From [Bacillus] enclensis (GTDB lineage Bacteria > Bacillota > Bacilli > Bacillales > Bacillaceae_B), in assembly GCF_001456935.1 (NCBI RefSeq), contig NZ_KQ758489.1, positions 16,771 to 80,770 of the forward strand: DNA of 64,000 nucleotides, read 5' to 3'. Shown piece by piece: positions 34,566-42,317 of the stretch. Each line of letters starts with the position of its first letter. The stretch's first letter is position 1. The notes beneath the pieces are model-generated. The model ran no database searches, had not been told where the DNA came from, and saw only the letters and a program-made list of their open reading frames with translations. The position numbers were made by a program, and so were the translations under genes.

Positions 34566-34988
34566 ATGGAACCATTATATACCGCAAAAGCAACCGCTCA
34601 CGGCGGCCGGAAGGGAAAGGTAAAAAGCAGCGACGGGGTATTGGAATTTGACCTGGCCATGCCAAAATCCCTCGGGGGCAGCGGGGCTGAAGGGGCCACA
34701 AACCCTGAACAGCTCTTTGCAGCAGGATATTCAGCCTGTTTCGACAGCGCCTTGAACCTCGTCGCAGGACAGGAGAAAAAGAAAATCGACTCCGAGGTCA
34801 CTGCAGAAGTTTCGATTGGAAAAGATACAGACGGCGGTTTCAAACTCTCAGTCGTTCTCTCGGTTTCGGTCGGCGGAGTAGAATTGGATGAAGCGAAACA
34901 GCTCGTTGAAAAAGCGCATGATGTCTGCCCTTATTCAAAAGCGACAAGGGATAATATCGAAGTCCAACTGAATACATCCACACATTAA
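34566..34988 (+). CDS. ohr: Organic hydroperoxide resistance protein (Ohr)
   Basis: 140-residue OsmC/Ohr fold with both redox cysteines: Cys58 in GYSACFDSAL and Cys121 in HDVCPYSKA. Reduces organic peroxides with lipoyl-type thiols. No OhrR gene is adjacent; the nearest MarR gene is 20 kb away next to an exporter. Start after AGGAG; a longer frame exists 30 bp upstream. Confidence 0.93.
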   Translation: MEPLYTAKATAHGGRKGKVKSSDGVLEFDLAMPKSLGGSGAEGATNPEQLFAAGYSACFDSALNLVAGQEKKKIDSEVTAEVSIGKDTDGGFKLSVVLSVSVGGVELDEAKQLVEKAHDVCPYSKATRDNIEVQLNTSTH

Positions 34989-34996
34989 GACTATCC

Positions 34997-35028
34997 GGGA
35001 AGGCAATTCAAAGCCTTCCCTATTTTTT
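34997..35028 (+). terminator. Terminator after ohr
   Basis: GGGAAGGC/GCCTTCCC stem followed by TATTTTTTATT. Confidence 0.85.
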
Positions 35029-35110
35029 ATTGATCCATAACGTTTCAATCCTTCTTCAAAAGGGAAATCATTAGACACAATAGAAGCTGACAGTTAGGGG
35101 ATAAAGAAAA

Positions 35111-36298
35111 ATGGAATTACATAATGGAAAATTATTTTGGCCGACCACTTATAATGATACAGAAAAAGAGTTCAATACTCATTACGATGTCGCAATCATC
35201 GGCGGGGGTATGTCCGGTGCGCTCTGTGCCTATGTGCTTTCCCGTGAAGGATTGAAAGTGGCCATCATTGAAAAAAGACAACTTGCTTCCGGGAGTTCTT
35301 CTGCAAACACCGGGCTTCTGCAATTTTCAAATGACATCATGCTCCATGAATTGATCGACGAGATCGGTGAGGAGGAGGCGGTCCGTTTTTATAAATTATG
35401 TCAGGAAGCGGTCGGCCACCTGGAAGAAGTGGCGATGACCCTGCCCGTCTCACCGGAATTCACCCGCAGGAAGAGCATCTATTATGCGAGCTCGCCGCTG
35501 CATCTGCCAAAGCTGAAAAAAGAATACAAAACTTTGAAAGAGCACGGTTTCCCGGTGGAATACTGGTCCAAAAAAGATATGAAGGAACATCTTCCGTTCT
35601 CCAAATCCGGTGCGCTGATCACCCATGGTGACGCGGAAGTGAATCCGTTCCGGTTTGTGAATGGGATCTTCGAATATTTGAAGAATCATAACACGACAGC
35701 CTTCGAAGGAACAGAGGCGATTGAAGTAAAGGAAGACGGCGAAAAAGCCATCATTGAAACGAACAAGGGGACATTGACCGCTTCTCACGTTGTGCACTCG
35801 ACCGGTTATGAAACCCCTCCGCTCGGTGAAAACATCGGGACCGAAATCAATCGATCCTATGCCATCGCCACTAAGCCTGTCCATGATTTATCACAGTGGC
35901 ATGAACGCGCACTCATCTGGGAAACGGACAGGCCTTATTTGTATCTTCGTACCACTGTGGATAATCGGATCATAGCCGGCGGCCTCGATGAAGACCCGGC
36001 GGAAGCTCCGCAAAACATGGAAAAAATCGAAAAACAGGGAAAAAGGATTGAAAAAGAGGTCCAGAAGATGTTCCCCGGCCTCAACGTTGAAATGGAATAT
36101 GCATGGGGGGCAAGCTTCGGTGAATCCCTCGATCACCTGCCCTACATCGGGAGACATCCAGATAAAAACAGAATCTACTATTTACTAGGCTACGGCGGTA
36201 ACGGAACGGTATACAGCATGCTTGGCAGCAGGATTCTGAGGGATTTGATCCTCGGACGCCCAAACAGGGATGCAGAGTTAGTGAAGCTGGACAGATAA
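35111..36298 (+). CDS. FAD-dependent oxidoreductase (DAO family)
   Basis: 395 residues. Dinucleotide-binding motif VAIIGGGMSGALCAY with the acidic ribose contact in VAIIEKRQLASGSSSANTG, and the C-terminal LLGYGGNGTVYSMLGSRIL. D-amino-acid oxidase/glycine oxidase-like fold of unknown substrate. ORF opens with a short pre-domain LFWPTTYNDTEKEF, common in this subfamily. Monocistronic. Confidence 0.85.
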   Translation: MELHNGKLFWPTTYNDTEKEFNTHYDVAIIGGGMSGALCAYVLSREGLKVAIIEKRQLASGSSSANTGLLQFSNDIMLHELIDEIGEEEAVRFYKLCQEAVGHLEEVAMTLPVSPEFTRRKSIYYASSPLHLPKLKKEYKTLKEHGFPVEYWSKKDMKEHLPFSKSGALITHGDAEVNPFRFVNGIFEYLKNHNTTAFEGTEAIEVKEDGEKAIIETNKGTLTASHVVHSTGYETPPLGENIGTEINRSYAIATKPVHDLSQWHERALIWETDRPYLYLRTTVDNRIIAGGLDEDPAEAPQNMEKIEKQGKRIEKEVQKMFPGLNVEMEYAWGASFGESLDHLPYIGRHPDKNRIYYLLGYGGNGTVYSMLGSRILRDLILGRPNRDAELVKLDR

Positions 36299-36307
36299 AT
36301 CATGAGG

Positions 36308-36340
36308 CAGGAGACCAGTTGAGTCTTCTGTCTTTTCTTT
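36308..36340 (+). terminator. Terminator after the DAO gene
   Basis: CAGGAGAC/GTCTTCTG stem followed by TCTTTTCTTTT. Confidence 0.65.
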
Positions 36341-36406
36341 TAACGATTAACCTTCCATGCCACTTTTGTATACACTATAGGTAGCAATCAAAAGCAGGCG
36401 ATGAAT

Positions 36407-36976
36407 ATGGGAAGTGAGATAAAAGCTCTTATTGGTTCCTGGACTACAGCGACCGGGACCGTCGTATCCGCGGTTTCAAATACACCTACCGAAGCTGTAC
36501 AGAATGGTATTAAAATTGATCTCGATATCATCGGAAATGAACTTCAGGCGACCGGAAACTCACTGGAAGCAGACTCGGTTGATGAATGGAATCTTGAAAA
36601 AGCCGGGCTGCTGATTCAGTCTTCAGGAAACTTGACGATCGTGGCCGGTTTACTTTTTGATATGAATAAAAGAAATGAGTTGGTCGCCATCGTCAAAGGA
36701 AATCTCCTTCAGGCACTCGGCGGCAGTGCAGCCCTCTCAGAAGCTTTAGAGGGCGAAAGGACATTCATTCAACTCATGGACATTTACGGCCAGGCCCTTC
36801 AGGTAATCGGTAATTCTCTTCAGGCCATCGCCGGCATTCTTGAATTGAATGGCGAAGACAACGATGACCTGAACCTTGCAGGCAGCTGGATCCAGGCAAC
36901 TGGTGCTGTCCTCGCCGCACTCTCCCTGACGAAATCCTATTATCTATCAAACAATGCCCCTGCCAGCAGCTCGTAA
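36407..36976 (+). CDS. DUF6944-like internally repetitive protein
   Basis: 189 residues made of degenerate ~25-35 residue helical repeats built around GNxLQAxG (ELQATGNSLEA, LLIQSSGNLTI, NLLQALGGSAA, ALQVIGNSLQAIAG, SWIQATGAVLAA). Amphipathic rather than transmembrane. Resembles the DUF6944 repetitive family; no function known. An ATG six bases upstream is the alternative start. The last 37 bp overlap the 3' end of the convergent luciferase-like gene. Confidence 0.7.
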   Translation: MGSEIKALIGSWTTATGTVVSAVSNTPTEAVQNGIKIDLDIIGNELQATGNSLEADSVDEWNLEKAGLLIQSSGNLTIVAGLLFDMNKRNELVAIVKGNLLQALGGSAALSEALEGERTFIQLMDIYGQALQVIGNSLQAIAGILELNGEDNDDLNLAGSWIQATGAVLAALSLTKSYYLSNNAPASSS

Positions 36977-37917
36977 GATCTCATCTTGTCCTCAAAATCA
37001 GATACATTCGTAATGATCATGAATTCATCGGTCCCATAGATTTCACTGAGCAGCAGCAGCTCCTCTTTCACTTTTTCCGGAGTCCCCACAATCGCACGCC
37101 TGCGGTTCTCTCTTACTCTCTCCACTTCCCTGGAGGTGAATATCCGGCTGTCCGCTTCTTCCTTCGACGGAATGCGGGTATCGATTCCCCTTTCCACTTC
37201 CAATAACCAGATATCCTGACTTTTGGCGATTCGTTCCGCTTCCTCCTGGGTCGGTGCACATACGACGAAAATGCATACATTGCTGAGCGGGCTCTTTTGA
37301 CCTGCAGAAGGCCGGAATTGATCGTGATAGTAGTCAAGCGCCTTCTTCCCGTTCGAAGGATTGATAAAGTGGCCATAAGTAAAAGCCGTACCATTCTCGG
37401 CAGCAACCCTTGCGCCCCGATGGGTGATCCCGAGAATCCATATATCCGGCGGTGTGTCTACATAAGGATAAGCCTTGACTCCCGGCTCCCCATGAAGGAA
37501 ATGCTGAAGCCTTTCCACCTGCCCGGGAAACTCATTCATGCTTTTTTTCAAGCCATCCGTCAGTGCCAGGCGTGTCTCATAAGAACCGCCGGGTGAACGC
37601 CCGATCCCAAGATCAATCCTTCCCGGGAAGAGGGTCTGGAGCACCTTGAAATCCTCTGCAATTTTATAGGGGCTGTACTGAGGGAGCAGCACCCCGCCGG
37701 ATCCGATTTTCATGCGGTTTGTCATAGAAGCAAGATGCGAAATCAGCACTTGCGGAGCTGAACCTGCCATGCCGTTCGTATTGTGATGCTCCGCTACCCA
37801 GAACCTGGTATAGCCCAGTTCCTCAGTGAACTTTGCAAGCCTCAAAGTCTCTTCGAATGCCGCTCCCGCATCCTGTCCCTTCGTAATGACCGATTGATCC
37901 AGCACACTCAATTTCAT
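36940..37917 (-). CDS. Luciferase-like (LLM class) flavin-dependent monooxygenase
   Basis: 325-residue TIM barrel starting MKLSVLDQSVITKGQDAG, with FWVAEHHNTNGMAGSAPQVL and RIDLGIGRSPGG, motifs of the bacterial luciferase-like family (YceB/YtmO type). Uses FMNH2; substrate unknown. GGAGGGG precedes the chosen ATG; 62 upstream residues of open frame are not supported. Its C-terminal codons overlap the convergent repetitive-protein gene. Confidence 0.87.
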   Translation of the reverse strand: MKLSVLDQSVITKGQDAGAAFEETLRLAKFTEELGYTRFWVAEHHNTNGMAGSAPQVLISHLASMTNRMKIGSGGVLLPQYSPYKIAEDFKVLQTLFPGRIDLGIGRSPGGSYETRLALTDGLKKSMNEFPGQVERLQHFLHGEPGVKAYPYVDTPPDIWILGITHRGARVAAENGTAFTYGHFINPSNGKKALDYYHDQFRPSAGQKSPLSNVCIFVVCAPTQEEAERIAKSQDIWLLEVERGIDTRIPSKEEADSRIFTSREVERVRENRRRAIVGTPEKVKEELLLLSEIYGTDEFMIITNVSDFEDKMRSYELLAGALFDR

Positions 37918-38053
37918 GATGTCCCCTCCAATAAATGATTCATATGAATAGTATCCCACCAACTGCACTTCTTTTAAAAACTTCTGCCTTGGCAGTATAC
38001 TTTCCATGATTCTCTTTACACTAAACAATAAACAGAAGACAGGAGGAATGAAC

Positions 38054-38218
38054 ATGAGAAAGAGAACCCCGAACCTTTCAAAAGAAAACAATGTCGCTCC
38101 CACTTATGATGAAGAACAATCCTTCGGCGAAGACGCTACGGAAGAGGAAGTGAAGAACGGGGAAGCCACGATGGTGACCCGGCTTGTATATGATGAGGTA
38201 GATCCGAGTGAAGGATGA
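38054..38218 (+). CDS. Small acidic hypothetical protein
   Basis: 54 residues, starting MRKRTPNLSKENN and then strongly acidic (DEEQSFGEDATEEEV). AGGAGG lies seven bases before the ATG and a terminator follows, so it looks like a real gene. No family recognised. Confidence 0.65.
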   Translation: MRKRTPNLSKENNVAPTYDEEQSFGEDATEEEVKNGEATMVTRLVYDEVDPSEG

Positions 38219-38227
38219 TGAATGGTT

Positions 38228-38260
38228 AAAAGCCGCACCCAGCTGATGGGAGCGGCTTTT
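38228..38260 (+). terminator. Terminator after the small acidic protein gene
   Basis: AAAAGCCGC/GCGGCTTTT stem with a 15-base loop. Confidence 0.85.
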
Positions 38261-38325
38261 ATCATTTGACTTGATGTTTTTATCGTTAGTTACTGTCTCG
38301 TCAGTATATCCAGCAGCTTCTCAAT

Positions 38326-39177
38326 TTAAATCGTTAAATACATCTTGTTGCCTGAAGGGTCTTCTGTAGAGATTGTGCCGTCCTGGCCGGTTTCCACTTG
38401 ATATCCGAGGGTTTTCAAGCGGGATGCGGCTGCATCCCTCTCATCCTGACTCGGAAAATGAACATTGAACGACTGCAGACCAACGCTGTTTTCCGCAGGT
38501 TTCGGCGCACCGGTCCCGTTCCATGTATTCAAGCCGATATGATGGTGATAGTGTCCGGTGGAAAGGAACAGCGCCTGATTCCCCAGGGCTGATACGACTT
38601 CAAACCCAAGCCCTTTTGTGTAAAAATCGGCTGTTTCATTGAGGTCGGCAGCATGCATATGAAGATGACCCATCACCGTTTTCGAAGGCAGCCCTGTCCA
38701 TTGCTCTCCTTCTCCTTCAGCTAAAATGGCCCTGGCATCAATCGGATCGACTGCCATTTCCACCTGTCCTCCCTTCCACGTCCAAGTGGAATGCGGCTTA
38801 TCCCAATAAATCTCTATCCCATTTCCGTCCGGATCATTCAAATAAAGTGCTTCACTCACCAGATGATCCGATGACCCCAACGGAATATTCAATTGGGCGA
38901 AATGATGTAAAATTCTTCCTAGATCCGCTCTTTCCGGCAATAAGATGGCAAAATGGTAAAGGCCTGTCGTTCTTGGCTGCTTTGGGATGACATTTTCCGG
39001 TTGCACGATCGTAAGCAGTGGTGTTTGACCGTCAGCAGTCAACTGTACTTTATTTTGTGATTGCTCCATCACTTTGAAGCCTATGACCTCCTGATAAAAA
39101 TCCAGTGAACGTTGGAGGTTTTCTACTTTAATGGTTACTTCACTAACATGTGTATGTGGGTATTGGTGAAAATTCAT
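38326..39177 (-). CDS. catE: Catechol-2,3-dioxygenase (CatE-like, VOC family)
   Basis: 283 residues made of two VOC modules: about 8-125 (HVSEVTIKVENLQRSLDFYQEVIGF) and 170-280 (GHLHMHAADLNETADFYTKGLGF). Metal ligands fit His in HLHMH/HHHIG and the Glu of DPSGNKMYL-type ends. B. subtilis CatE opens catechol rings and is induced by catechols and quinones. Start at MNFHQYPHTH after GAGGAG. Overlaps the catD region by 14 bp spacing, forming a catDE operon. Confidence 0.87.
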   Translation of the reverse strand: MNFHQYPHTHVSEVTIKVENLQRSLDFYQEVIGFKVMEQSQNKVQLTADGQTPLLTIVQPENVIPKQPRTTGLYHFAILLPERADLGRILHHFAQLNIPLGSSDHLVSEALYLNDPDGNGIEIYWDKPHSTWTWKGGQVEMAVDPIDARAILAEGEGEQWTGLPSKTVMGHLHMHAADLNETADFYTKGLGFEVVSALGNQALFLSTGHYHHHIGLNTWNGTGAPKPAENSVGLQSFNVHFPSQDERDAAASRLKTLGYQVETGQDGTISTEDPSGNKMYLTI

Positions 39178-39191
39178 TTTAATAGCTCCTC

Positions 39192-39602
39192 TCAAGATTG
39201 ACTTGCATTTGTTTGAAACAGCTTGGAGTCCAGTGAAAAAGACGCCGTTTTAACAAGGATGAAGTATACAGACATTGCCAGAAGTGCAAAGTCGAGCTCA
39301 TAGCCCGCCCCCTGACCATTTCCCAGGAATCCTCCCGCAAGCTTCACTTTAGCGATTGCTCCTAACATAATGAAGGCAAACAGAACTGCCGTCACTCTTG
39401 TACCAAAACCGAGTATCATCGCGACTCCGCCGATCAACTCAATCAGCGCAACCACATATGCGGCAAATCCCGGAAGTCCCAAACTCTCAAAGAACCCCGC
39501 TGTATTTTCTATACCTCCTTGAAACTTCACAAAACCATGAACGAAAAACGTCAAACCTAATGCAATCCTTAAAATAAGTGCCCCTAGTTGATGAGTATGC
39601 AT
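39192..39602 (-). CDS. catD: DoxX-family membrane protein CatD
   Basis: 136 residues with four helices; GLTFFVHGFVKFQGGIENTAGFFESLG is the DoxX signature. In B. subtilis CatD (YfiD) is the partner of CatE in the catechol and quinone response. First gene of the minus-strand operon, divergent from the HxlR-type repressor gene. Confidence 0.87.
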   Translation of the reverse strand: MHTHQLGALILRIALGLTFFVHGFVKFQGGIENTAGFFESLGLPGFAAYVVALIELIGGVAMILGFGTRVTAVLFAFIMLGAIAKVKLAGGFLGNGQGAGYELDFALLAMSVYFILVKTASFSLDSKLFQTNASQS

Positions 39603-39649
39603 CTTTGCTTCTTCCTTTCTTTTTGGATATAATGTAATAAAGTTAGTTG

Positions 39650-39664
39650 GTTACTTTATGTAAC
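39650..39664. promoter_or_regulatory. CatR/YodB-type operator, catDE proximal
   Basis: GTTACTTTATGTAAC, an inverted repeat with 5-bp arms and 5-bp spacer, at the expected transcription start of catDE. Confidence 0.65.
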
Positions 39665-39666
39665 TA

Positions 39667-39695
39667 ATATTAATTTAGTAACAAGTTTTTGTCAA
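39667..39695 (-). promoter_or_regulatory. Sigma-A promoter of catDE
   Basis: Minus strand TTGACA and TAATAT separated by 17 bp; both operators overlap or abut it. Confidence 0.7.
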
Positions 39696-39703
39696 GTAAC
39701 TAA
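39675..39703. promoter_or_regulatory. CatR/YodB-type operator, shared
   Basis: TTAGTAAC and GTAACTAA arms separated by 13 bp, covering the catDE -35 and lying just upstream of the catR -10. Half-sites match those of the other operator. Confidence 0.6.
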
Positions 39704-39760
39704 TTTATAGTTTATTAGTAATTGTGGTATAATAAAGGTACAAACAAAGGAGTGGTAATG

Positions 39761-40075
39761 ATGAATACATCTGAAATTTGCCCGCGTTTCGAAAAAGCGA
39801 TCGGCATCCTGAGCCAGCGCTGGACTGCCCTCATTATCTATCAGCTGCTTTCCGGACCGCAGCGGAACTGCACCATCAAGGACGGCATCGGCATAAGCGG
39901 AAGGCTCTTATCTGAACGCCTCAAGGAACTTGAGCAAGAAGGCATCGTCGAACGCAAAGTCTATCCGGAAACCCCGGTAAGAATCGAATACTCCCTTACT
40001 GAAAAAGGATATTCGTTGGAACCGCTGATGAAAAACATTGAAAAATGGTCGCAGGAATGGATTGAGAAGGATTGA
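39761..40075 (+). CDS. catR: HxlR/MarR-type redox-sensing repressor (CatR-like)
   Basis: 104 residues with winged helix (LLSGPQRNCTIKDGI...LKELEQEGIVERKVYPETPVRIEYSLTEKG). The N-terminal Cys7 in MNTSEICPRF matches the conserved redox Cys of YodB/CatR, which is modified by quinones or diamide. Divergent from catDE with operators between. One of two adjacent ATGs is the start; the site is AAAGGAG. Its terminator lies inside the convergent NERD gene. Confidence 0.85.
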   Translation: MNTSEICPRFEKAIGILSQRWTALIIYQLLSGPQRNCTIKDGIGISGRLLSERLKELEQEGIVERKVYPETPVRIEYSLTEKGYSLEPLMKNIEKWSQEWIEKD

Positions 40076-40081
40076 AGGACT

Positions 40082-40108
40082 CGTCACTTGGTGGTGGCGG
40101 GTTTTTTG
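40082..40108 (+). terminator. catR terminator embedded in a coding sequence
   Basis: CGTCAC/GTGGCG stem followed by GGTTTTTTG; the same bases encode the C-terminal residues of the convergent NERD protein. Confidence 0.6.
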
Positions 40109-41100
40109 TTTGAGTTTGTGGGGACGTTTTGTTTGGTGAGTTGGGTGAGGTCGTAGGTGGTGGATTTTTTGGTGCCGGTGGTTGGTAGGTTGAGGGATTT
40201 GAGGATTCTTAAGGAAACATGTCTTGAACTAATATTCAAAAATCTCTTAAGCTCTTTATTTGTTAGTTCCGGCCCTAACAATAATTCATAGTCGATTAAT
40301 GCTCTGAGGTGGCCCTGTTTATCACTATGTTGACATTTTGAACAGTACCTGGAACCGTGCATCCTAATTAGTGGTCTAAAATTGCAGATTTCACATATTA
40401 CTCCCGTCAGTATTTCTTCCCCTGTAATCTTGTACCTTTCTAAAATTGAAGGGTCTGATTCTTCATGCTTTTTCTTAATTATTCTAATGAATTTTTTAAA
40501 TTCTTTTTCGCTGTATGCTTCCTTGTGAACAGAGTTTGTAAGTTGATTAATCCTTGTGGGAAGTATTTGTTTGTGAATTACTTTATCAGACAGGAATTTA
40601 TGATTAGAGGAAGTTTTTATAAGTGTTTTGTCATTACTTATCACTACAAGACTGTGGATAGGAATACGCGGAAGATTATTTTTCTCGATCCATCTTTTTA
40701 GTTGCCGTTCTTGCCGGCTTATTTGAACAAGCGGGTCTGGATAAGAATTCTCTTGACCATCTTTTAGTTGGATTAATTGATTGAATACCTGATCAAAATA
40801 AATTGTACCTGCTAAGTTCTTCACCTCAAGAATCAGGATGAGCTTGCGTGAGAGGACGAGCGTATCAATTTGAAAGTATTTACCATCCACCTCTAACCTG
40901 ACTCCATGCAACAGGACATATTCCTGCGCATCTAAGAACCCTAAAACATAATCTAAGGACACTTCCCCTCTATAACCAGCCAGCCTTTTATTCCAATCTT
41001 CTTTTATGTGGGTGATTTTTACGTTAAGAGGATTAAGCCTTCCATGCAAGGCTTCCAGCTTGAGAATAATACGGGGAATTTTACGTTCATTTACATTCAT
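40084..41100 (-). CDS. NERD-domain protein 1
   Basis: 338 residues. NERD (nuclease-related) domain at about 45-160: YRGEVSLDYVLGFL, YFQIDTLVLS, ILEVKNLAGTIYFD, with the D...ExK pattern of PD-(D/E)xK nucleases. A CxxC...CxxC zinc ribbon (CEICNFRPLIRMHGSRYCSKC) at about 255-280 is followed by a helical C-terminus. Start at the ATG seven bases after GGAG. A paralogue lies at the other end of the window. Role unknown; NERD proteins are suspected to act on DNA. Confidence 0.85.
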   Translation of the reverse strand: MNVNERKIPRIILKLEALHGRLNPLNVKITHIKEDWNKRLAGYRGEVSLDYVLGFLDAQEYVLLHGVRLEVDGKYFQIDTLVLSRKLILILEVKNLAGTIYFDQVFNQLIQLKDGQENSYPDPLVQISRQERQLKRWIEKNNLPRIPIHSLVVISNDKTLIKTSSNHKFLSDKVIHKQILPTRINQLTNSVHKEAYSEKEFKKFIRIIKKKHEESDPSILERYKITGEEILTGVICEICNFRPLIRMHGSRYCSKCQHSDKQGHLRALIDYELLLGPELTNKELKRFLNISSRHVSLRILKSLNLPTTGTKKSTTYDLTQLTKQNVPTNSNKKPATTK

Positions 41101-41196
41101 ATCATCACTCCAATACAGATTATAACTAACAGATTCTCTATAGAAGCGTGATTTCCCTTTAAAATTTTCCAATCAATTCTCATTAGAAGCGGTTGT

Positions 41197-41285
41197 GCTC
41201 GAAAAAAGAGTTTTATGCTCGAAATCTTTAAACTTTTGCTCGAATCCAACACATTTGCGCTCGATATTCTATCTATATGCTCGAA
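41197..41285. repeat. Phased 20/21-bp tandem array D
   Basis: Five GCTCGAA cores (one GCTCGAT) starting at 41197, 41217, 41238, 41259 and 41279, so spacings of 20, 21, 21 and 20 bp, with A/T-rich variable DNA between. Lies in the 360-bp spacer upstream of NERD gene 1. Confidence 0.83.
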
Positions 41286-41358
41286 TTGTCCAATCCTACA
41301 TAATTTTCAACATAATTCGCCCCAACCCTCTCATTTTTACGAACCACCTGAATAAGAA

Positions 41359-41373
41359 TGACAATCATTATCA
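41359..41373. promoter_or_regulatory. Fur box without an obvious target gene
   Basis: TGACAATCATTATCA matches the 7-1-7 Fur consensus with one mismatch. It lies between array D and the terminator of the DUF1540 gene; neither flanking gene starts here. Confidence 0.6.
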
Positions 41374-41386
41374 ATACTATATAAAA

Positions 41387-41413
41387 ACAGGCAGCCACTC
41401 CAATGGCTGCCTG
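41387..41413 (-). terminator. Terminator of the DUF1540 gene
   Basis: CAGGCAGCCA/TGGCTGCCTG perfect stem; on the minus strand it is followed by TTTTTATAT. Confidence 0.8.
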
Positions 41414-41460
41414 CCGGAACTCCATTCGCGAAAGTAGTCCCATATCTCAATCGTATTAAA

Positions 41461-41616
41461 TTACATACCAGGTTCAAATGTCTTACAATCCGTTTCTTCG
41501 CTGTTGTGGGCTTTGTTCCCCTTGTGGCTCACGACGAAGATTTGGTCGGCTCCGCATTTCTTGCCTTCTTTGTTGTATTTGCAGTTGCTTACTTCACATA
41601 GTACATCTTGTGCCAT
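41461..41616 (-). CDS. DUF1540 cysteine-rich small protein
   Basis: 51 residues starting MAQDVLCEVSNCKYN, with four Cys in a C-x4-C-x8-C-x22-C pattern (Cys7, 12, 21, 44) and a KCGADQIFV segment; this is the DUF1540 fold, likely a metal-binding knuckle. GAGGAGGTGAAG precedes the ATG, and a terminator follows. The gene is below the usual length cut-off. No function established. Confidence 0.85.
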   Translation of the reverse strand: MAQDVLCEVSNCKYNKEGKKCGADQIFVVSHKGNKAHNSEETDCKTFEPGM

Positions 41617-41775
41617 GTTTCTTCACCTCCTCAGTTATCTTTAGAATTCACTAAATTTCATCTGTTCATACCTCGGGGTGTTAGAATCCCTATACCCTGT
41701 TCTTTGCTATCATAACCATTCCGATTCCGCCATATAATCAGAAAAAGATACGAATATGACAAAGGGGGATTCAGA

Positions 41776-42039
41776 TTGGAGCAAAGACGTTTGTATCATG
41801 TGCAGAACCTTGCATTTGAGATCATGGATGAAATGAATGCCGGCGGTGAACTTGAACGCAGAGTCGATTTGAAACATGTCGTGGACCACCTATCCAGGGC
41901 CATCGGCAGCCTTGCCGATCCATCCGGGACCTTTTCACTTGATTATGTCGAGGAAAGAATCGCGGCAGCCCACTATTCCGTTTTTAAAAATGAAAAGAAG
42001 CTCTCATGCTTGAAGATTAAATCGCCAGCCGTTAAATAA
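41776..42039 (+). CDS. Hypothetical protein
   Basis: 87 residues, helical, no membrane segment; not recognised. It starts at TTG seven bases after AAAGGGGG, a strong site that supports this unusual start. A terminator follows 10 bp after the stop, then a MITE-like element. Confidence 0.65.
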   Translation: MEQRRLYHVQNLAFEIMDEMNAGGELERRVDLKHVVDHLSRAIGSLADPSGTFSLDYVEERIAAAHYSVFKNEKKLSCLKIKSPAVK

Positions 42040-42048
42040 AATCACCTG

Positions 42049-42077
42049 CCCAGCCACTAAACGGTTTGGGCTTTTTT
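42049..42077 (+). terminator. Terminator after the 87-residue hypothetical gene
   Basis: GCCCA/TGGGC stem with 13-base loop followed by TTTTTT. Confidence 0.65.
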
Positions 42078-42078
42078 A

Positions 42079-42246
42079 ATTAAAGGCTGCTTTCTAAAAA
42101 TTTGTTGCTTTTGGTAAATTGGCTGGCAGCCTGAATGTTGATTGTGGCCGTGCTCTTATTCGAAATCAAGTCTAAAACCACAGGTGAACGGACATCAGAA
42201 TACTTTCTTTAGTGTAAAGCAGCAAAGTATGCAAAAAGAGCTTAAT
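42079..42246. repeat. MITE-like element, copy 2
   Basis: 168 bp with imperfect ~30-bp terminal inverted repeats (ATTAAAGGCTGCTTTC...TTTGTTGCTTTT and the reverse complement of AAAGCAGCAAAGTATGC...AGAGCTTAAT). Internal sequence aligns with the reverse complement of the copy near 8.5 kb. No coding capacity. Fills most of the spacer before the epimerase gene. Confidence 0.78.
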
Positions 42247-42317
42247 TAAAAGAGGATTTCTCCCTTTCATTCAGAACCCATATATTAAAGAGATCATGAA
42301 AGGCAGGCTGCATAAAA

